From DATAYA01 sp963754235 (GTDB taxonomy: Bacteria; Pseudomonadota; Alphaproteobacteria; Acetobacterales; Acetobacteraceae): a stretch of 64,000 nt of DNA. A program made the position numbers and the translations under genes. Each line of letters opens with the position of its first letter. Position 1 is the first letter of the stretch. The stretch is taken from the NCBI GenBank assembly GCA_963754235.1, contig CAVWFK010000018.1:241368-305367 (forward strand), read 5' to 3'. Positions 8,136-16,610 of this stretch are shown piece after piece. Below the pieces are notes generated by a model, which saw only the letters and a list, made by a program, of their open reading frames with translations, made no database searches and had not been told where the DNA came from.

Positions 8136-9157
8136 GCGAGACGCTGATCGCCTGCACCAATCTGCACAAGCACTTCCCGGCGCGGCGCGGCGGCTTCGGC
8201 GCGGCCCCGCCGGTGCGCGCGGTCGATGGCGTTGATCTCGCCATCGGCAGGGGCGAGACGCTTGGGCTGGTGGGCGAGTCCGGCTGCGGCAAATCGACGC
8301 TCGGGCGCCTGTTCCTGAGGCTGATCGAGCCCAGTGCCGGAACAATCATCCACAAGGGGATTGAGCTGACCGGCCTGCCCCGCCGCGCGCTGCGGGCGCG
8401 CCGGCGAGACTTGCAGATCATCTTCCAGGACCCGTTCGGCTCGCTCAATCCGCGCAAGACGGTGGGCGCCATCATCGCCGAGGCCTATGCGATCCATCGC
8501 CTCGGCAGCCGCAGCGAGCGCGGGCGCCGGGTTGCCGGCATGCTGGATTTGGTGGCGCTGCCGCGCGATGCGGCAGGCCGCTATCCGCACGAGTTCTCCG
8601 GCGGCCAGCGCCAGCGCGTCGGCATCGCGCGCGCTCTGGCACTGCGGCCGGAGTTCGTGGTCTGCGACGAGGCGGTCTCGGCACTCGACGTATCGGTGCA
8701 GTCGCAGATCATCAACCTGATGCAGGATTTGCAGCAGCAGCTCGGGCTGACCTATCTGTTCATCTCGCACAATCTGGCGGTGATCCGCCATATCTCCAAT
8801 CGCATCGCGGTGATGTATCTCGGCCGCATCGTGGAGCTGGCGGAGACCGAGGCGCTGTTCGCGCGCCCGATGCATCCGTACACGCGGGCGCTGCTATCGG
8901 CGGTGCCGGTGTCGCATCCCGACGCGCCGCGACAGCGCGACGTGCTGCGCGGCGACGTGCCGAGTCCCACCGCGGTGCCGAAAGGCTGCCGCTTCGCGCC
9001 CCGCTGCCGGTTCGTAGAGCCGCGCTGCCGGGAGGTAGACCCGCCGCTGGTCCGCCTGGCCGACGGCCGCCACGTCGCCTGCCTGCCGGCCGCCGACGGC
9101 ACACTGCCGCCGCCGGCGAGAACCATCACGGAGGAAAGCCGATGCCACGCATCCTGA
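8132..9157 (+). CDS. peptide/nickel-type ABC transporter ATP-binding protein (DppF/OppF type)
   Basis: This 341-residue ATPase shows Walker A GESGCGKSTLG, the Q-loop IIFQDPFGSLNPRKTV, the signature FSGGQRQRVGIARAL and Walker B FVVCDEAVSALDVS, then the C-terminal oligopeptide domain with cysteines in CRFAPRCRFVEPRC. It starts at a GTG overlapping the upstream stop. Its 3' end overlaps the start of the M81 peptidase gene by 16 bases, so the peptidase belongs to the same operon. Confidence 0.93.
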   Translation: MSETLIACTNLHKHFPARRGGFGAAPPVRAVDGVDLAIGRGETLGLVGESGCGKSTLGRLFLRLIEPSAGTIIHKGIELTGLPRRALRARRRDLQIIFQDPFGSLNPRKTVGAIIAEAYAIHRLGSRSERGRRVAGMLDLVALPRDAAGRYPHEFSGGQRQRVGIARALALRPEFVVCDEAVSALDVSVQSQIINLMQDLQQQLGLTYLFISHNLAVIRHISNRIAVMYLGRIVELAETEALFARPMHPYTRALLSAVPVSHPDAPRQRDVLRGDVPSPTAVPKGCRFAPRCRFVEPRCREVDPPLVRLADGRHVACLPAADGTLPPPARTITEESRCHAS

Positions 9158-10638
9158 TCGCCGAGTGCATGCAGGAAATCTCCTCGTTCAACCCGGTGCC
9201 GTCGGAGTACGATTATTTCCGCATTCAGCGCGGCGACGAGATGCTGGCGCAGCGCGGCCTCAATCTGGCGATCGGCGGTGCCTTGGCCGTGTTCGAGCAG
9301 CGCGACGACGTCGCGGTGGTGCCGACCTACGCCGCGCGTTCCGGCAGCGCCGGCCTGTTGTCGGCGGCTGGCTGGCAGCGCTTGTCGGCGGAACTGCTGG
9401 ATGCGGTGCGCTCGCGCATCGGCGAGGTGGACGCGATCTTCGTCTCGCTGCACGGAGCGATGGGGGCGAGCGGCGAGCTCGATCCGGAAGGCGCGCTGCT
9501 CACCGCGATCCGCGACTTGGCGGGACCCGCGATGCCGATCGTGGTCTCGCTCGACCTGCACGGCATCCTGACCGAGCGCATGTTGCGCCAGATCGACGGG
9601 CTGGCGCTCTACCACACCTATCCGCACGTCGATTTCGCCGATACCGGCGCGCGCGCCGCGCGACTGCTGCTGGATATCATCGATCGCCAGCTCAATCCGG
9701 TGATCGCACGGGTTACTATCCCGGCGCTGGTGCGCGGCGATGAGCTGATCACCCGCACCGGCTGCTACGGCGATTTGATCCGGGAGGCGCAGCGCCTGGA
9801 ACGCGAAGGCCGCGCGCTGGCAGCGGGCATCATGATCGGCAACCCGTTCACCGACGTGCCGGAGTTGTGCAGCCAGGTGCTGATCGTGGCGGAGCGGGAC
9901 GGCGCGTGGGCGGGGCGCGAAGCGGTGCGCCTGGCCTCCGAGTTCTGGCCGCTGCGCCACCGGATGCAGGGCAAGCTGATCGCGCTCGACCGCGCGATCG
10001 CGCAGGCGCGCTGGATGGCGGGGCCGGTCGTGTTCACCGATGCGGCGGATGCGACGTCCTCCGGCGCGACCGGCGATTCGAACGCCGTGATCCTGGGTCT
10101 GCGCGAGGCAGGCTATCCCAAGCGCGTGCTGGCGCAGATCGTCGATCCGCAAGCGGCGGCGGCGGCGCACGCGGCCGGGGTCGGGGCCACGATCACGGTC
10201 GAGCTGGGCGGCGCGCTCGATCAGCGTCGCTATCGGCCGATGCCGGTGACCGCCACCGTGGAGTCGCTGTCGCGCGGGCGCGGGCGGCTCGAGACGATGG
10301 GATCGCGCTTCGACGCCGGCCCGACCGCGGTGCTGAGCTTCGATAATTTCACGATCGTGGTGATCAGCCGTACCGTCGGCCTGATCGACCGCGCACTTTA
10401 TTACGCCAACGGCCTCGACCCGCGCGGCTTCGACCTGATCGTGGTGAAGTGCCCGCACACCGAGTACCACATGTACGACGCCTGGGTGGAGAAGAACTTC
10501 AACATCGATGCGCCGGGCGCGACCTCGGCCGACCTAAAAAGCCTCGGCCACACGATCTGCCGCCGCCCGATCTATCCGCTGGACGGCGATCCGCCCTTCG
10601 ACCCGCGGCCCGTGCTGCTCCAGGCGAAGCGGCGCTGA
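9142..10638 (+). CDS. M81 family metallopeptidase (MlrC-like)
   Basis: This 498-residue protein matches the M81 family founded by MlrC of microcystin degradation: an N-terminal domain with SLHGAMGASGELDPEGALL, then SLDLHG and LYHTYPHVDFADTGARAARL, whose Asp and His residues are the expected zinc ligands, and a C-terminal MlrC domain. The usual N-terminal HETN-type motif reads QEISSFNP here. GGAGGAAAG precedes the ATG. Coupling to a peptide transporter suggests it hydrolyses an imported, possibly cyclic or modified, peptide. Microcystin is not implied. It has no signal peptide and is probably cytoplasmic. Confidence 0.88.
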   Translation: MPRILIAECMQEISSFNPVPSEYDYFRIQRGDEMLAQRGLNLAIGGALAVFEQRDDVAVVPTYAARSGSAGLLSAAGWQRLSAELLDAVRSRIGEVDAIFVSLHGAMGASGELDPEGALLTAIRDLAGPAMPIVVSLDLHGILTERMLRQIDGLALYHTYPHVDFADTGARAARLLLDIIDRQLNPVIARVTIPALVRGDELITRTGCYGDLIREAQRLEREGRALAAGIMIGNPFTDVPELCSQVLIVAERDGAWAGREAVRLASEFWPLRHRMQGKLIALDRAIAQARWMAGPVVFTDAADATSSGATGDSNAVILGLREAGYPKRVLAQIVDPQAAAAAHAAGVGATITVELGGALDQRRYRPMPVTATVESLSRGRGRLETMGSRFDAGPTAVLSFDNFTIVVISRTVGLIDRALYYANGLDPRGFDLIVVKCPHTEYHMYDAWVEKNFNIDAPGATSADLKSLGHTICRRPIYPLDGDPPFDPRPVLLQAKRR

Positions 10639-10810
10639 AGGGGGCGTCGCGCGGGCCGCGACTTGGTTCTGCCATTGCGATTCCGTGTCGGATTAAAAGT
10701 GCGCTCAACCACGAACTCGTGAGTCGCGCGCACACCTTTGTATGCTATTATTGGTTGCAAGGGGACAACCGCGAACAACATGGCGACCCGTCTTCCCGGG
10801 AGGAAGGCCA

Positions 10811-11014
10811 ATGCTGTACTACGAGTTCCGCATCAATGGACGCGTCTGCGGGGAATATCACACTTTGGAGGAGGCGCTTCAGCGGGTCAGAGCGGCTGTT
10901 ATCCTGGACGCCGATCTCGATCCGGAGATCATCGATCGGCGAACCGGCAGGGCCTGCATGATTGCCGCCTCCAAACGCTGGCGGGACGAGATCGCCGAAC
11001 TGCTTGGCGCCTGA
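10811..11014 (+). CDS. small hypothetical protein, 67 residues
   Basis: I do not recognise this family. The start at 10811 is backed by a strong GGGAGGAAGG site 3-12 bases upstream; longer in-frame starts lack one. The protein is acidic, begins MLYYEFRINGRVCGEYHTLE and has no membrane segment or signal. The base composition upstream (10690-10790) is clearly lower in GC than neighbouring genes. It stands alone, followed by an inverted repeat shared with the converging DsbA-like gene. The ribosome site and codon use support a real gene, but its function is unknown. Confidence 0.6.
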   Translation: MLYYEFRINGRVCGEYHTLEEALQRVRAAVILDADLDPEIIDRRTGRACMIAASKRWRDEIAELLGA

Positions 11015-11033
11015 ACTAACCACTCGGCGCTGC

Positions 11034-11052
11034 AGAAAGCCTGTTCTCAGGC
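11034..11052 (-). terminator. hairpin terminator for the DsbA-like gene
   Basis: Read on the minus strand, GCCTG-AGAA-CAGGC is followed by TTTCT. The stem is short (5 bp, GC-rich) and lies about 45 bases beyond the stop codon of the gene ending at 11097. It could also weakly terminate the small gene on the plus strand. Confidence 0.5.
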
Positions 11053-11096
11053 CGGCCATCACGAAGTTGTAACGGCCAAAATACGACCTGGTGATG

Positions 11097-11768
11097 TTAC
11101 CAGCCTTCCGCCGCCTCGACGGCGGCGACGTCGAGCAGCCGTTCGATCACTTCCGGCTCCTGCGCACCGGCGATCGCGTGGCGGCCGGAGACGACGAAGC
11201 AGGGCACGCCGTTGATGCCGAGCCGATGCGCGCGCAGGTTCTCGGCGTGGATCGCCTCCACCTCCTCCGAGCCGAGCAGAAAGGCGCGCGCCGCCGCCGG
11301 ATCGAGTCCGCAGGAGCCGGCGACCGCCGCCAGCACGCGAGCATCGCCGATCTCCTGGCCTTCGGTGAAGTGCGCCGCGAACAGCGCCTCCACCACCACG
11401 ACCGCGCGGCCGAAGCCGGCGGCCCAGCGCACCAGACGGTGCGCATCGACGCTGGAGGGCGTGCGGCGGATGCGGTCGAACCGGAAAGCCAGGCCTTCGC
11501 CACGGCCGAGCTCGGCGATCGAGCCATAGAGACGCCGCGCCCGCTCGTCACCGCCGAACTTGCGGATCACGTAGTCGGCACGTGCCATCCCGCCGCGCGG
11601 CATGTCCGGGTTCAGCAGGAACGGCCGCCACACCAGATCGACCAGCAGGTCCGGCCGCCGCCGCAAGGTACGCAGCAGGCGCCGCACGCCGAGATAGCAC
11701 CACGGGCAGACCAGGTCGTGGACCACCTCGACCGAGAGGCGGGCCTTCGGGGGGGCCAGGATGTTCAC
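11097..11768 (-). CDS. DsbA family oxidoreductase (FrnE-like)
   Basis: This 223-residue protein has a thioredoxin-like fold with the redox motif CPWC at residues 21-24 (VCPWCYLG), a helical insertion, and the cis-proline region NGVPCFV near residue 190, all typical of the cytoplasmic FrnE/polyketide-type DsbA branch. No signal peptide is present, so it probably acts in the cytoplasm as a thiol-disulfide isomerase or glutathione-linked enzyme. It is the third gene of a reverse-strand group after NUDIX and LysR genes. The substrate is unknown. Confidence 0.88.
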   Translation of the reverse strand: MNILAPPKARLSVEVVHDLVCPWCYLGVRRLLRTLRRRPDLLVDLVWRPFLLNPDMPRGGMARADYVIRKFGGDERARRLYGSIAELGRGEGLAFRFDRIRRTPSSVDAHRLVRWAAGFGRAVVVVEALFAAHFTEGQEIGDARVLAAVAGSCGLDPAAARAFLLGSEEVEAIHAENLRAHRLGINGVPCFVVSGRHAIAGAQEPEVIERLLDVAAVEAAEGW

Positions 11769-11799
11769 CCGCCCATCCTACAATCGGCGGCCGCGCCCG

Positions 11800-12732
11800 T
11801 CACGGGTTTGCGCCGCCATCGGCCTCGTCCGGTTCCGAGACCACCGGATCGTGCCGGAACGCATCGATCAGGAAGTCGATCACGGCTCGGGTGCGCGGCG
11901 CCAGATGGCGGCGGGACGGATAGACGGCGTGCAGCGGCGACCGCCGTGGCTGCCACGGCTGCAGGATCGCCCGGCCGCCGGCCTCGCCTAGCGTGTCGGG
12001 CCCCATGTAGGCGGGCATGACGCCGATCCCAATGCCGCGCAGCACCGCCTCGCGGACCGCCTCCATGCTGTTGGTCGAGAACGGACCCCGCACGACCACC
12101 GTCAGCGGCCCGTCCGGCCCGGCGAGGCGCCATTCATGCGGGTTCTCCAGCCGGTCGAAGATGATGCAGTCGTGATTGGCGAGCTCGCTCGGGTGCAGCG
12201 GCTCGCCGCGCCGGGCGAGGTAGTCGGCGCCGGCCACGATCAGCGTCGCGACCGAGCCCACGCGCCGCGCCACCAGCGAGCTGTCGGCGATCGTGCCCAC
12301 CCGCACCACCAGGTCGAGCCCGGCGGCGATCAGATCCTGGCGCTCGTCGTTCAGCGTCAGGTTCACGGTCAAGCCCGGGTAGCGATCGAGCAGCGCCGGC
12401 ATCAGCGGCATCAGGTAGCGGCGGCCGAAGGTCTGTGTGCTGCCCAGCCGCACCAGCCCGGAGACCGCGCCGCGATGGCGCCCGACCGCGGCCAGCGCCT
12501 CGTCCACCCGCTCCAGCACGCCGCGCACGTGGCCGAGCAGGTCCTGCCCGTCCTGCGTCAAGGTCAGGCTGCGGGTGGTGCGCTGGATCAGCCGAGTGTC
12601 GAGGTGGTCCTCGAGCGCCGAGACCTGGCGCGAAACGGCGGGCTGGGTGGTGCCCATCTCGCGCGCCACTGCCGAAAACGACCCCGCCTCGGCGACGCGG
12701 GCGAATATCCGGAAGGCGGCGAGCAGGTCCAT
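11800..12732 (-). CDS. LysR family transcriptional regulator
   Basis: This 310-residue regulator has an N-terminal winged helix-turn-helix (FRIFARVAEAGSFSAVARE followed by TQPAVSRQVSALEDHLDTRL, residues about 7-48) and a C-terminal effector-binding domain. It follows the NUDIX gene by nine bases and precedes the DsbA-like gene by 31, so the three are probably co-transcribed rather than divergently arranged as in classical LysR regulation. The target is unknown; the DsbA-like gene is a candidate. Confidence 0.92.
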   Translation of the reverse strand: MDLLAAFRIFARVAEAGSFSAVAREMGTTQPAVSRQVSALEDHLDTRLIQRTTRSLTLTQDGQDLLGHVRGVLERVDEALAAVGRHRGAVSGLVRLGSTQTFGRRYLMPLMPALLDRYPGLTVNLTLNDERQDLIAAGLDLVVRVGTIADSSLVARRVGSVATLIVAGADYLARRGEPLHPSELANHDCIIFDRLENPHEWRLAGPDGPLTVVVRGPFSTNSMEAVREAVLRGIGIGVMPAYMGPDTLGEAGGRAILQPWQPRRSPLHAVYPSRRHLAPRTRAVIDFLIDAFRHDPVVSEPDEADGGANP

Positions 12733-12741
12733 CCCCCGCCG

Positions 12742-13569
12742 TCAGCCCTCCGGCGCATCGAGCGCCGCCCGCAGCGCCCGCCCCTCGGCCGAAGCCGGGT
12801 CGATCAATCCCTCACGGAGGAAGAGGTCGATCAGCACCAGATTGACGTTGAACTTGAAGTCCTCCGTCGCTCGCGCCCGCTGCAGTACCTCGGTCAGCGG
12901 CGCGAGGAAAAAGCTCTCCACCTCGTCGTCGTGCGGCGTGGGGACGAAGTCCGCCGGGAGAAAAAGGTCGAAACAGAGCAGCGTGTCGCGCCGCAGCCCC
13001 TCGGCGCGCTGCATCGCGTAGGCGATGGTCGCGACCGGCCGCGCCTGGCGGGCGAGGGCAGGGGGCAGGCCGGCCTCCTCTTGCCCCTCCTTCTCCAGCG
13101 TCTGCTGCGGCGTGAGCCCGGCCGGCACGCCGCCCGCCACCAGATGGTCGAGCTTGCCGGGATCAAGCGCCTTGTGCGCCGCCCGCCGCGCCACCCACAG
13201 ATGCAGCCCGTCCGCCCGCCGCACCAGCCCGTTCAGATGCACGCCCTCGGCACGGATGCCGAACAGCGGCAGCGCGCCGCGGTCGATCCGGCCTAAGCTC
13301 GCGCCGGTGTCGTCGTCGCGGATGTCGAACGCCTCGCCGCGCAGGCGAAAGCCGCGCTCTGCCGCGATCCGCGCCGCCGCGGGGTCGAGCGCCGCCGCAT
13401 CCGCCACCGCCACGCTGCCCGCACCGCGCACCGCGCCCAGCGCCTCCAGCGCCACCGCGGTCGCCTCGGTCACCCATCCCACGGGCGCCGCCCCGGCCAG
13501 CAGGCGCAGCCTGTCCCTTGGCAGGTCGGCGTTGCGGCAGGCGGCGATGTGGCGGAGCAGCTTGTCCAT
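12742..13569 (-). CDS. NUDIX hydrolase with DUF4743-like N-terminal domain
   Basis: This 275-residue protein resembles the thiamine-pyrophosphokinase-linked NUDIX proteins: an N-terminal domain that opens MDKLLRHIAACRN, then a NUDIX fold whose box is readable around DHLVAGGVPAGLTPQQTLEKE and EGQEEAGLPPAL (about residues 145-175), including the GX5EX7REXXEEXG-like spacing. The ATG at 13569 follows a GGAGG and leaves out an unlikely upstream extension. It probably hydrolyses a nucleoside diphosphate derivative. It is divergent from the Atm1-like exporter and first in a three-gene reverse operon. Confidence 0.82.
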   Translation of the reverse strand: MDKLLRHIAACRNADLPRDRLRLLAGAAPVGWVTEATAVALEALGAVRGAGSVAVADAAALDPAAARIAAERGFRLRGEAFDIRDDDTGASLGRIDRGALPLFGIRAEGVHLNGLVRRADGLHLWVARRAAHKALDPGKLDHLVAGGVPAGLTPQQTLEKEGQEEAGLPPALARQARPVATIAYAMQRAEGLRRDTLLCFDLFLPADFVPTPHDDEVESFFLAPLTEVLQRARATEDFKFNVNLVLIDLFLREGLIDPASAEGRALRAALDAPEG

Positions 13570-13649
13570 GCCTCCGCGATAGCCGACCCGCGGCCCCCCG
13601 CCTAGGCGCCCGGCTTCCCAAGGCCGGCCGGCGGTGCCACATCCCCGCG

Positions 13650-15488
13650 ATGGCGTCCCCTTCCGCACCCGCCACACCCGTGCCACCGCGCTCGCTGTCG
13701 CAGACGATCCGATCGCTGCTGCCCTATCTCTGGCCGCGCGATGACTGGCGCATCCGCGCGAGCGTAGGCGCGGCACTCGCGTTCCTGGTGCTGAGCAAGG
13801 TCGCGACGGTCTATGTGCCGTACGTGTACAGCCGCGCCGTCGATGCGCTCAGCCCGAAGGGGCCGCAGGCGCTGCTGATGGTGCCGGTCGCGCTCATCGT
13901 CGGCTACGGCCTGCTGCGCATCATCGCCTCCGCCTTCGGCGAGCTGCGCGACGCCGTGTTCGCCTGGGTGCAGCAGCGCGCCGCGCGCCGCATCGGGGTG
14001 CAGACCTTCGTGCATCTGCACGAACTCTCGCTGCGCTATCACCTCGACCGGCAGACGGGGGGCCTCTCGCGCGTGCTGGAGCGCGGAGTGACCGGCATTC
14101 AGACGGTGCTGCGGTTTTCGATCTTCAACATCGTGCCGACCGCGATCGAGATCCTCCTGGTGGTCGGCATTCTCTGGCGCCTGTTCGACTGGCGCTTCGC
14201 CGCGGTTACCTTCGGCGCCGTCGCCCTCTACATGGCCTTCACGCTGAGCTTCACCGGCTGGCGCGTGCGCTTCCGCCGCGCGATGAACGAGATCGACAAC
14301 GACGCCCAGACCAAGGCGCTCGACAGCCTGCTCAACTACGAGACGGTGAAGTATTTCGGCAACGAGGCGCACGAGGCTGCGCGCTTCGACCGCACCCTCG
14401 CGCGCTACGAGCGCGCCGCGGTGCGCAGCGCGGTGACGCTGAACGCGCTCAATTTCGGGCAGGCGCTCATCATCGCCGTCGGCCTCACGGTGATCATGCT
14501 GATGGCGGCGCGCGGCGTCGCCTCGGGCGGCATGACGGTCGGCCGCTTCGTGCTGGTGAATACCTACCTGATGCAGCTCTACGTGCCGCTCAATTTCCTG
14601 GGCGTCGTCTATCGCGAGATGCGGCAGGGGCTGATCGACATGGAGCAGATGTTCCGCCTGCTCTCGGTCCGCCCCGAAGTGCTCGACCGGCCCGGCGCGC
14701 GCGCACTGCCCTCGCACCGCGCTGCCGGCAATCCCGGCTCGGTCGCGTTCGAGGATGTGCGCTTCGGCTACACGCCGGCCCGCGAGGTGCTGAAGGGCGT
14801 CAGCTTTCACGTCGAGGCCGGCCGCAAGCTCGCGATCGTCGGCCCCACCGGCGCCGGCAAATCGACGATCAGCCAACTCTTGTTCCGCTTCTATGACGCG
14901 ACCGGCGGGCGGGTGCTGATCGACGGGCAGGACGTGCGCGACCTGATGCAGTCCAGCCTACGCGCCGCGATCGGCGTGGTGCCGCAGGATACCGTGCTGT
15001 TCAATGAAACGATCCGCTACAACATCGCCTACGGCCGCCCTGGCGCCGCTCAGGAAGCGATCGAGCACGCGGCCCGGCTCGCCCAGGTGCACGATTTCGT
15101 CCTGCACCTGCCCGACGGCTACGACACGCGCGTGGGCGAGCGCGGCCTCAAGCTTTCCGGCGGCGAGAAGCAGCGCATCGCGATTGCGCGGACCATTCTG
15201 AAGGACCCGCGCATCCTGATCCTCGATGAGGCGACCAGCGCGCTCGACACCCGCACCGAGCAGGATATCCAGGCGGCACTGCGCCGGCTCTCGGCCGACC
15301 GCACGACCTTGGTGATCGCGCACCGGCTCTCCACCGTCGTCGATGCCGACGAGATCATCGTGCTGGCAGACGGCCGCGTTGCCGAGCGCGGCAGCCACGC
15401 CGCCCTGCTCGCCCGGCGGGGCATCTACGCGGCGATGTGGACGCTGCAGGCCGAGCAGCGGGAGGAGGAAACGCTCGCGATTCCGTGA
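13650..15488 (+). CDS. Atm1/HMT1-type ABC exporter (ABCB7-like)
   Basis: This 612-residue half-transporter has an N-terminal six-helix membrane domain (about residues 30-330) with the Atm1-type stretches LNYETVKYFGNE and YVPLNFLGVVYREMRQGLID, and a C-terminal ATPase with Walker A GPTGAGKST, signature LSGGEKQR and Walker B ILILDEATSALD. Alphaproteobacterial Atm1 proteins export glutathione-linked compounds or metal conjugates, and that is the likely role. The ATG at 13650 opens MASPSAPATP. Longer in-frame starts overlap the divergent NUDIX gene. Confidence 0.9.
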   Translation: MASPSAPATPVPPRSLSQTIRSLLPYLWPRDDWRIRASVGAALAFLVLSKVATVYVPYVYSRAVDALSPKGPQALLMVPVALIVGYGLLRIIASAFGELRDAVFAWVQQRAARRIGVQTFVHLHELSLRYHLDRQTGGLSRVLERGVTGIQTVLRFSIFNIVPTAIEILLVVGILWRLFDWRFAAVTFGAVALYMAFTLSFTGWRVRFRRAMNEIDNDAQTKALDSLLNYETVKYFGNEAHEAARFDRTLARYERAAVRSAVTLNALNFGQALIIAVGLTVIMLMAARGVASGGMTVGRFVLVNTYLMQLYVPLNFLGVVYREMRQGLIDMEQMFRLLSVRPEVLDRPGARALPSHRAAGNPGSVAFEDVRFGYTPAREVLKGVSFHVEAGRKLAIVGPTGAGKSTISQLLFRFYDATGGRVLIDGQDVRDLMQSSLRAAIGVVPQDTVLFNETIRYNIAYGRPGAAQEAIEHAARLAQVHDFVLHLPDGYDTRVGERGLKLSGGEKQRIAIARTILKDPRILILDEATSALDTRTEQDIQAALRRLSADRTTLVIAHRLSTVVDADEIIVLADGRVAERGSHAALLARRGIYAAMWTLQAEQREEETLAIP

Positions 15489-15570
15489 GCACAATTCCGT
15501 GAGCATGGCGGGCTTCAACCGCGGCGCGGGATCGCCATCTGATCGGCAGCCCCGGCAGGAGAACCGCCAG

Positions 15571-15852
15571 ATGCAGATTGAAAAGCAGAGGGACGCATCC
15601 GTCACCCCGGACGCCGTGCCGGCCGAGCTGGGCCATGCGGGCGCGGTGGTGGACCGGGCGATCGCGCATATGACCGAGCAGCGGATCAGCGCGGTCGCGA
15701 TCGGCGCGGCGCTGCTCGGGGGGGCGATTGGCGTGCTCGGGCGCACGATGGACGACGCGGCGATCGTTGGCGTGCTGCGCAATGCGGTCGCGAGCGTCGA
15801 AGCGGGCGACCTGCGCGTTGAGGAGGAACCCGCCCCGCGCCCGCGCGCATGA
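15571..15852 (+). CDS. small hypothetical protein, 93 residues
   Basis: I do not recognise this family. The ATG at 15571 is preceded by AGGAG at good spacing; an earlier in-frame ATG (15505) lacks one. The protein opens MQIEKQRDASV and has one moderately hydrophobic stretch (ISAVAIGAALLGGAIGVLG, about residues 38-56) and an acidic, proline-rich tail. Its stop overlaps the start of the isochorismatase-like gene as ATGA, so the two are probably translated together. It may be a small membrane-associated or helical accessory protein. Confidence 0.6.
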   Translation: MQIEKQRDASVTPDAVPAELGHAGAVVDRAIAHMTEQRISAVAIGAALLGGAIGVLGRTMDDAAIVGVLRNAVASVEAGDLRVEEEPAPRPRA

Positions 15853-16481
15853 CGGAACGCGACCCCGGACGCGTCCGCCCGCTGGTCCCCTCGTGCAGCG
15901 CGCTGCTCATCGTCGATGTGCAGAACGGCACCTTCAACGAAGCCGAGGCGGCGCGGCATCCGGAATTTTACGCCAGCGCCCGCGATATCGTGCTGCCCAA
16001 TCTCGTGCGCGTCGTCGCGGCCTGTCGGCGGGCGGGGGTGGAAGTCGTCTACACGGTGATCGAGAACCTGACCCGCGATGGCCGCGATCGTGGGCTCGAC
16101 TACAAGCTCTCCGGCCTCGGCTATCCGCCGGGCTCGTGGGAGGCGAAGGTGCTGGACACGGTGACGCCGGAGGAGGACGAGATCGTGCTACCGAAATCTT
16201 CCTCTTCGGCGTTCAACTCCACCGTGCTCGACTACGTGCTTCGCAATCTCGGCGTGACCGATCTGTTCATCGCCGGCTTCCTCACCGACCAGTGCATCGA
16301 CCACACCGTGAAGGACGCTGCCGATTGCGGCTACTACGGGCACTGCCTGCACGATGCCTGCATGGCCGAGACCCGCGCCCGCCACGAAGCGGCGCTGTCC
16401 TGTTTCGCAGGGTACTGCAGGATGCTCACGTGCGAGGCATTCCTTGAGATGGCGCTGGGCGGGAAGAGCATCCCCTTGTGA
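15849..16481 (+). CDS. isochorismatase family cysteine hydrolase
   Basis: This 210-residue enzyme shows the family's catalytic triad: Asp23 in LLIVDVQNGTF, Lys116 in VLPKSSSSAFNST and Cys149 in FLTDQCID. Members hydrolyse C-N bonds in amides such as ureidoacrylate, N-carbamoyl compounds or nicotinamide; true isochorismatases lack the cysteine, so the name is only that of the family. It is coupled to the small gene upstream. It converges on the glutamine-synthetase-like gene, which handles the opposite reaction type, amide formation. Confidence 0.87.
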   Translation: MTERDPGRVRPLVPSCSALLIVDVQNGTFNEAEAARHPEFYASARDIVLPNLVRVVAACRRAGVEVVYTVIENLTRDGRDRGLDYKLSGLGYPPGSWEAKVLDTVTPEEDEIVLPKSSSSAFNSTVLDYVLRNLGVTDLFIAGFLTDQCIDHTVKDAADCGYYGHCLHDACMAETRARHEAALSCFAGYCRMLTCEAFLEMALGGKSIPL

Positions 16482-16497
16482 TTTGATACCGGCGCGT

Positions 16498-16585
16498 CTG
16501 CCCCCTCCCCCAACCTCTCTCGCAAGGGAAAGGAGCTTTAGCGTTCTACTCCCCCCTTGCGGGAGGGGCCGGGGAAGAGGTTGGT
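16498..16585. repeat. GC-rich imperfect palindrome between convergent genes
   Basis: CCCCCTCCCCCAACCTCTCTCGCAAGGG near 16501 is matched in inverse by CCCTTGCGGGAGG and GAAGAGGTTGG up to about 16582. The arms flank about 25 bases of lower GC. It lies between the stops of two convergent genes and could act as a bidirectional terminator, or be another dispersed repeat; related copies in the genome would decide. Confidence 0.55.
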
Positions 16586-16610
16586 CCGAGCGGTAGCCGA
16601 CCGTCCAGTC

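Noticed and set aside
9165..9743. 192-codon frame overlapping the M81 gene
   Set aside because: Arg/Ala-rich shadow frame of a clear protein gene.
8752..10470. 572-codon reverse frame under the M81 gene
   Set aside because: His/Arg/Asp-rich composition typical of the antisense of high-GC coding sequence; no family match.
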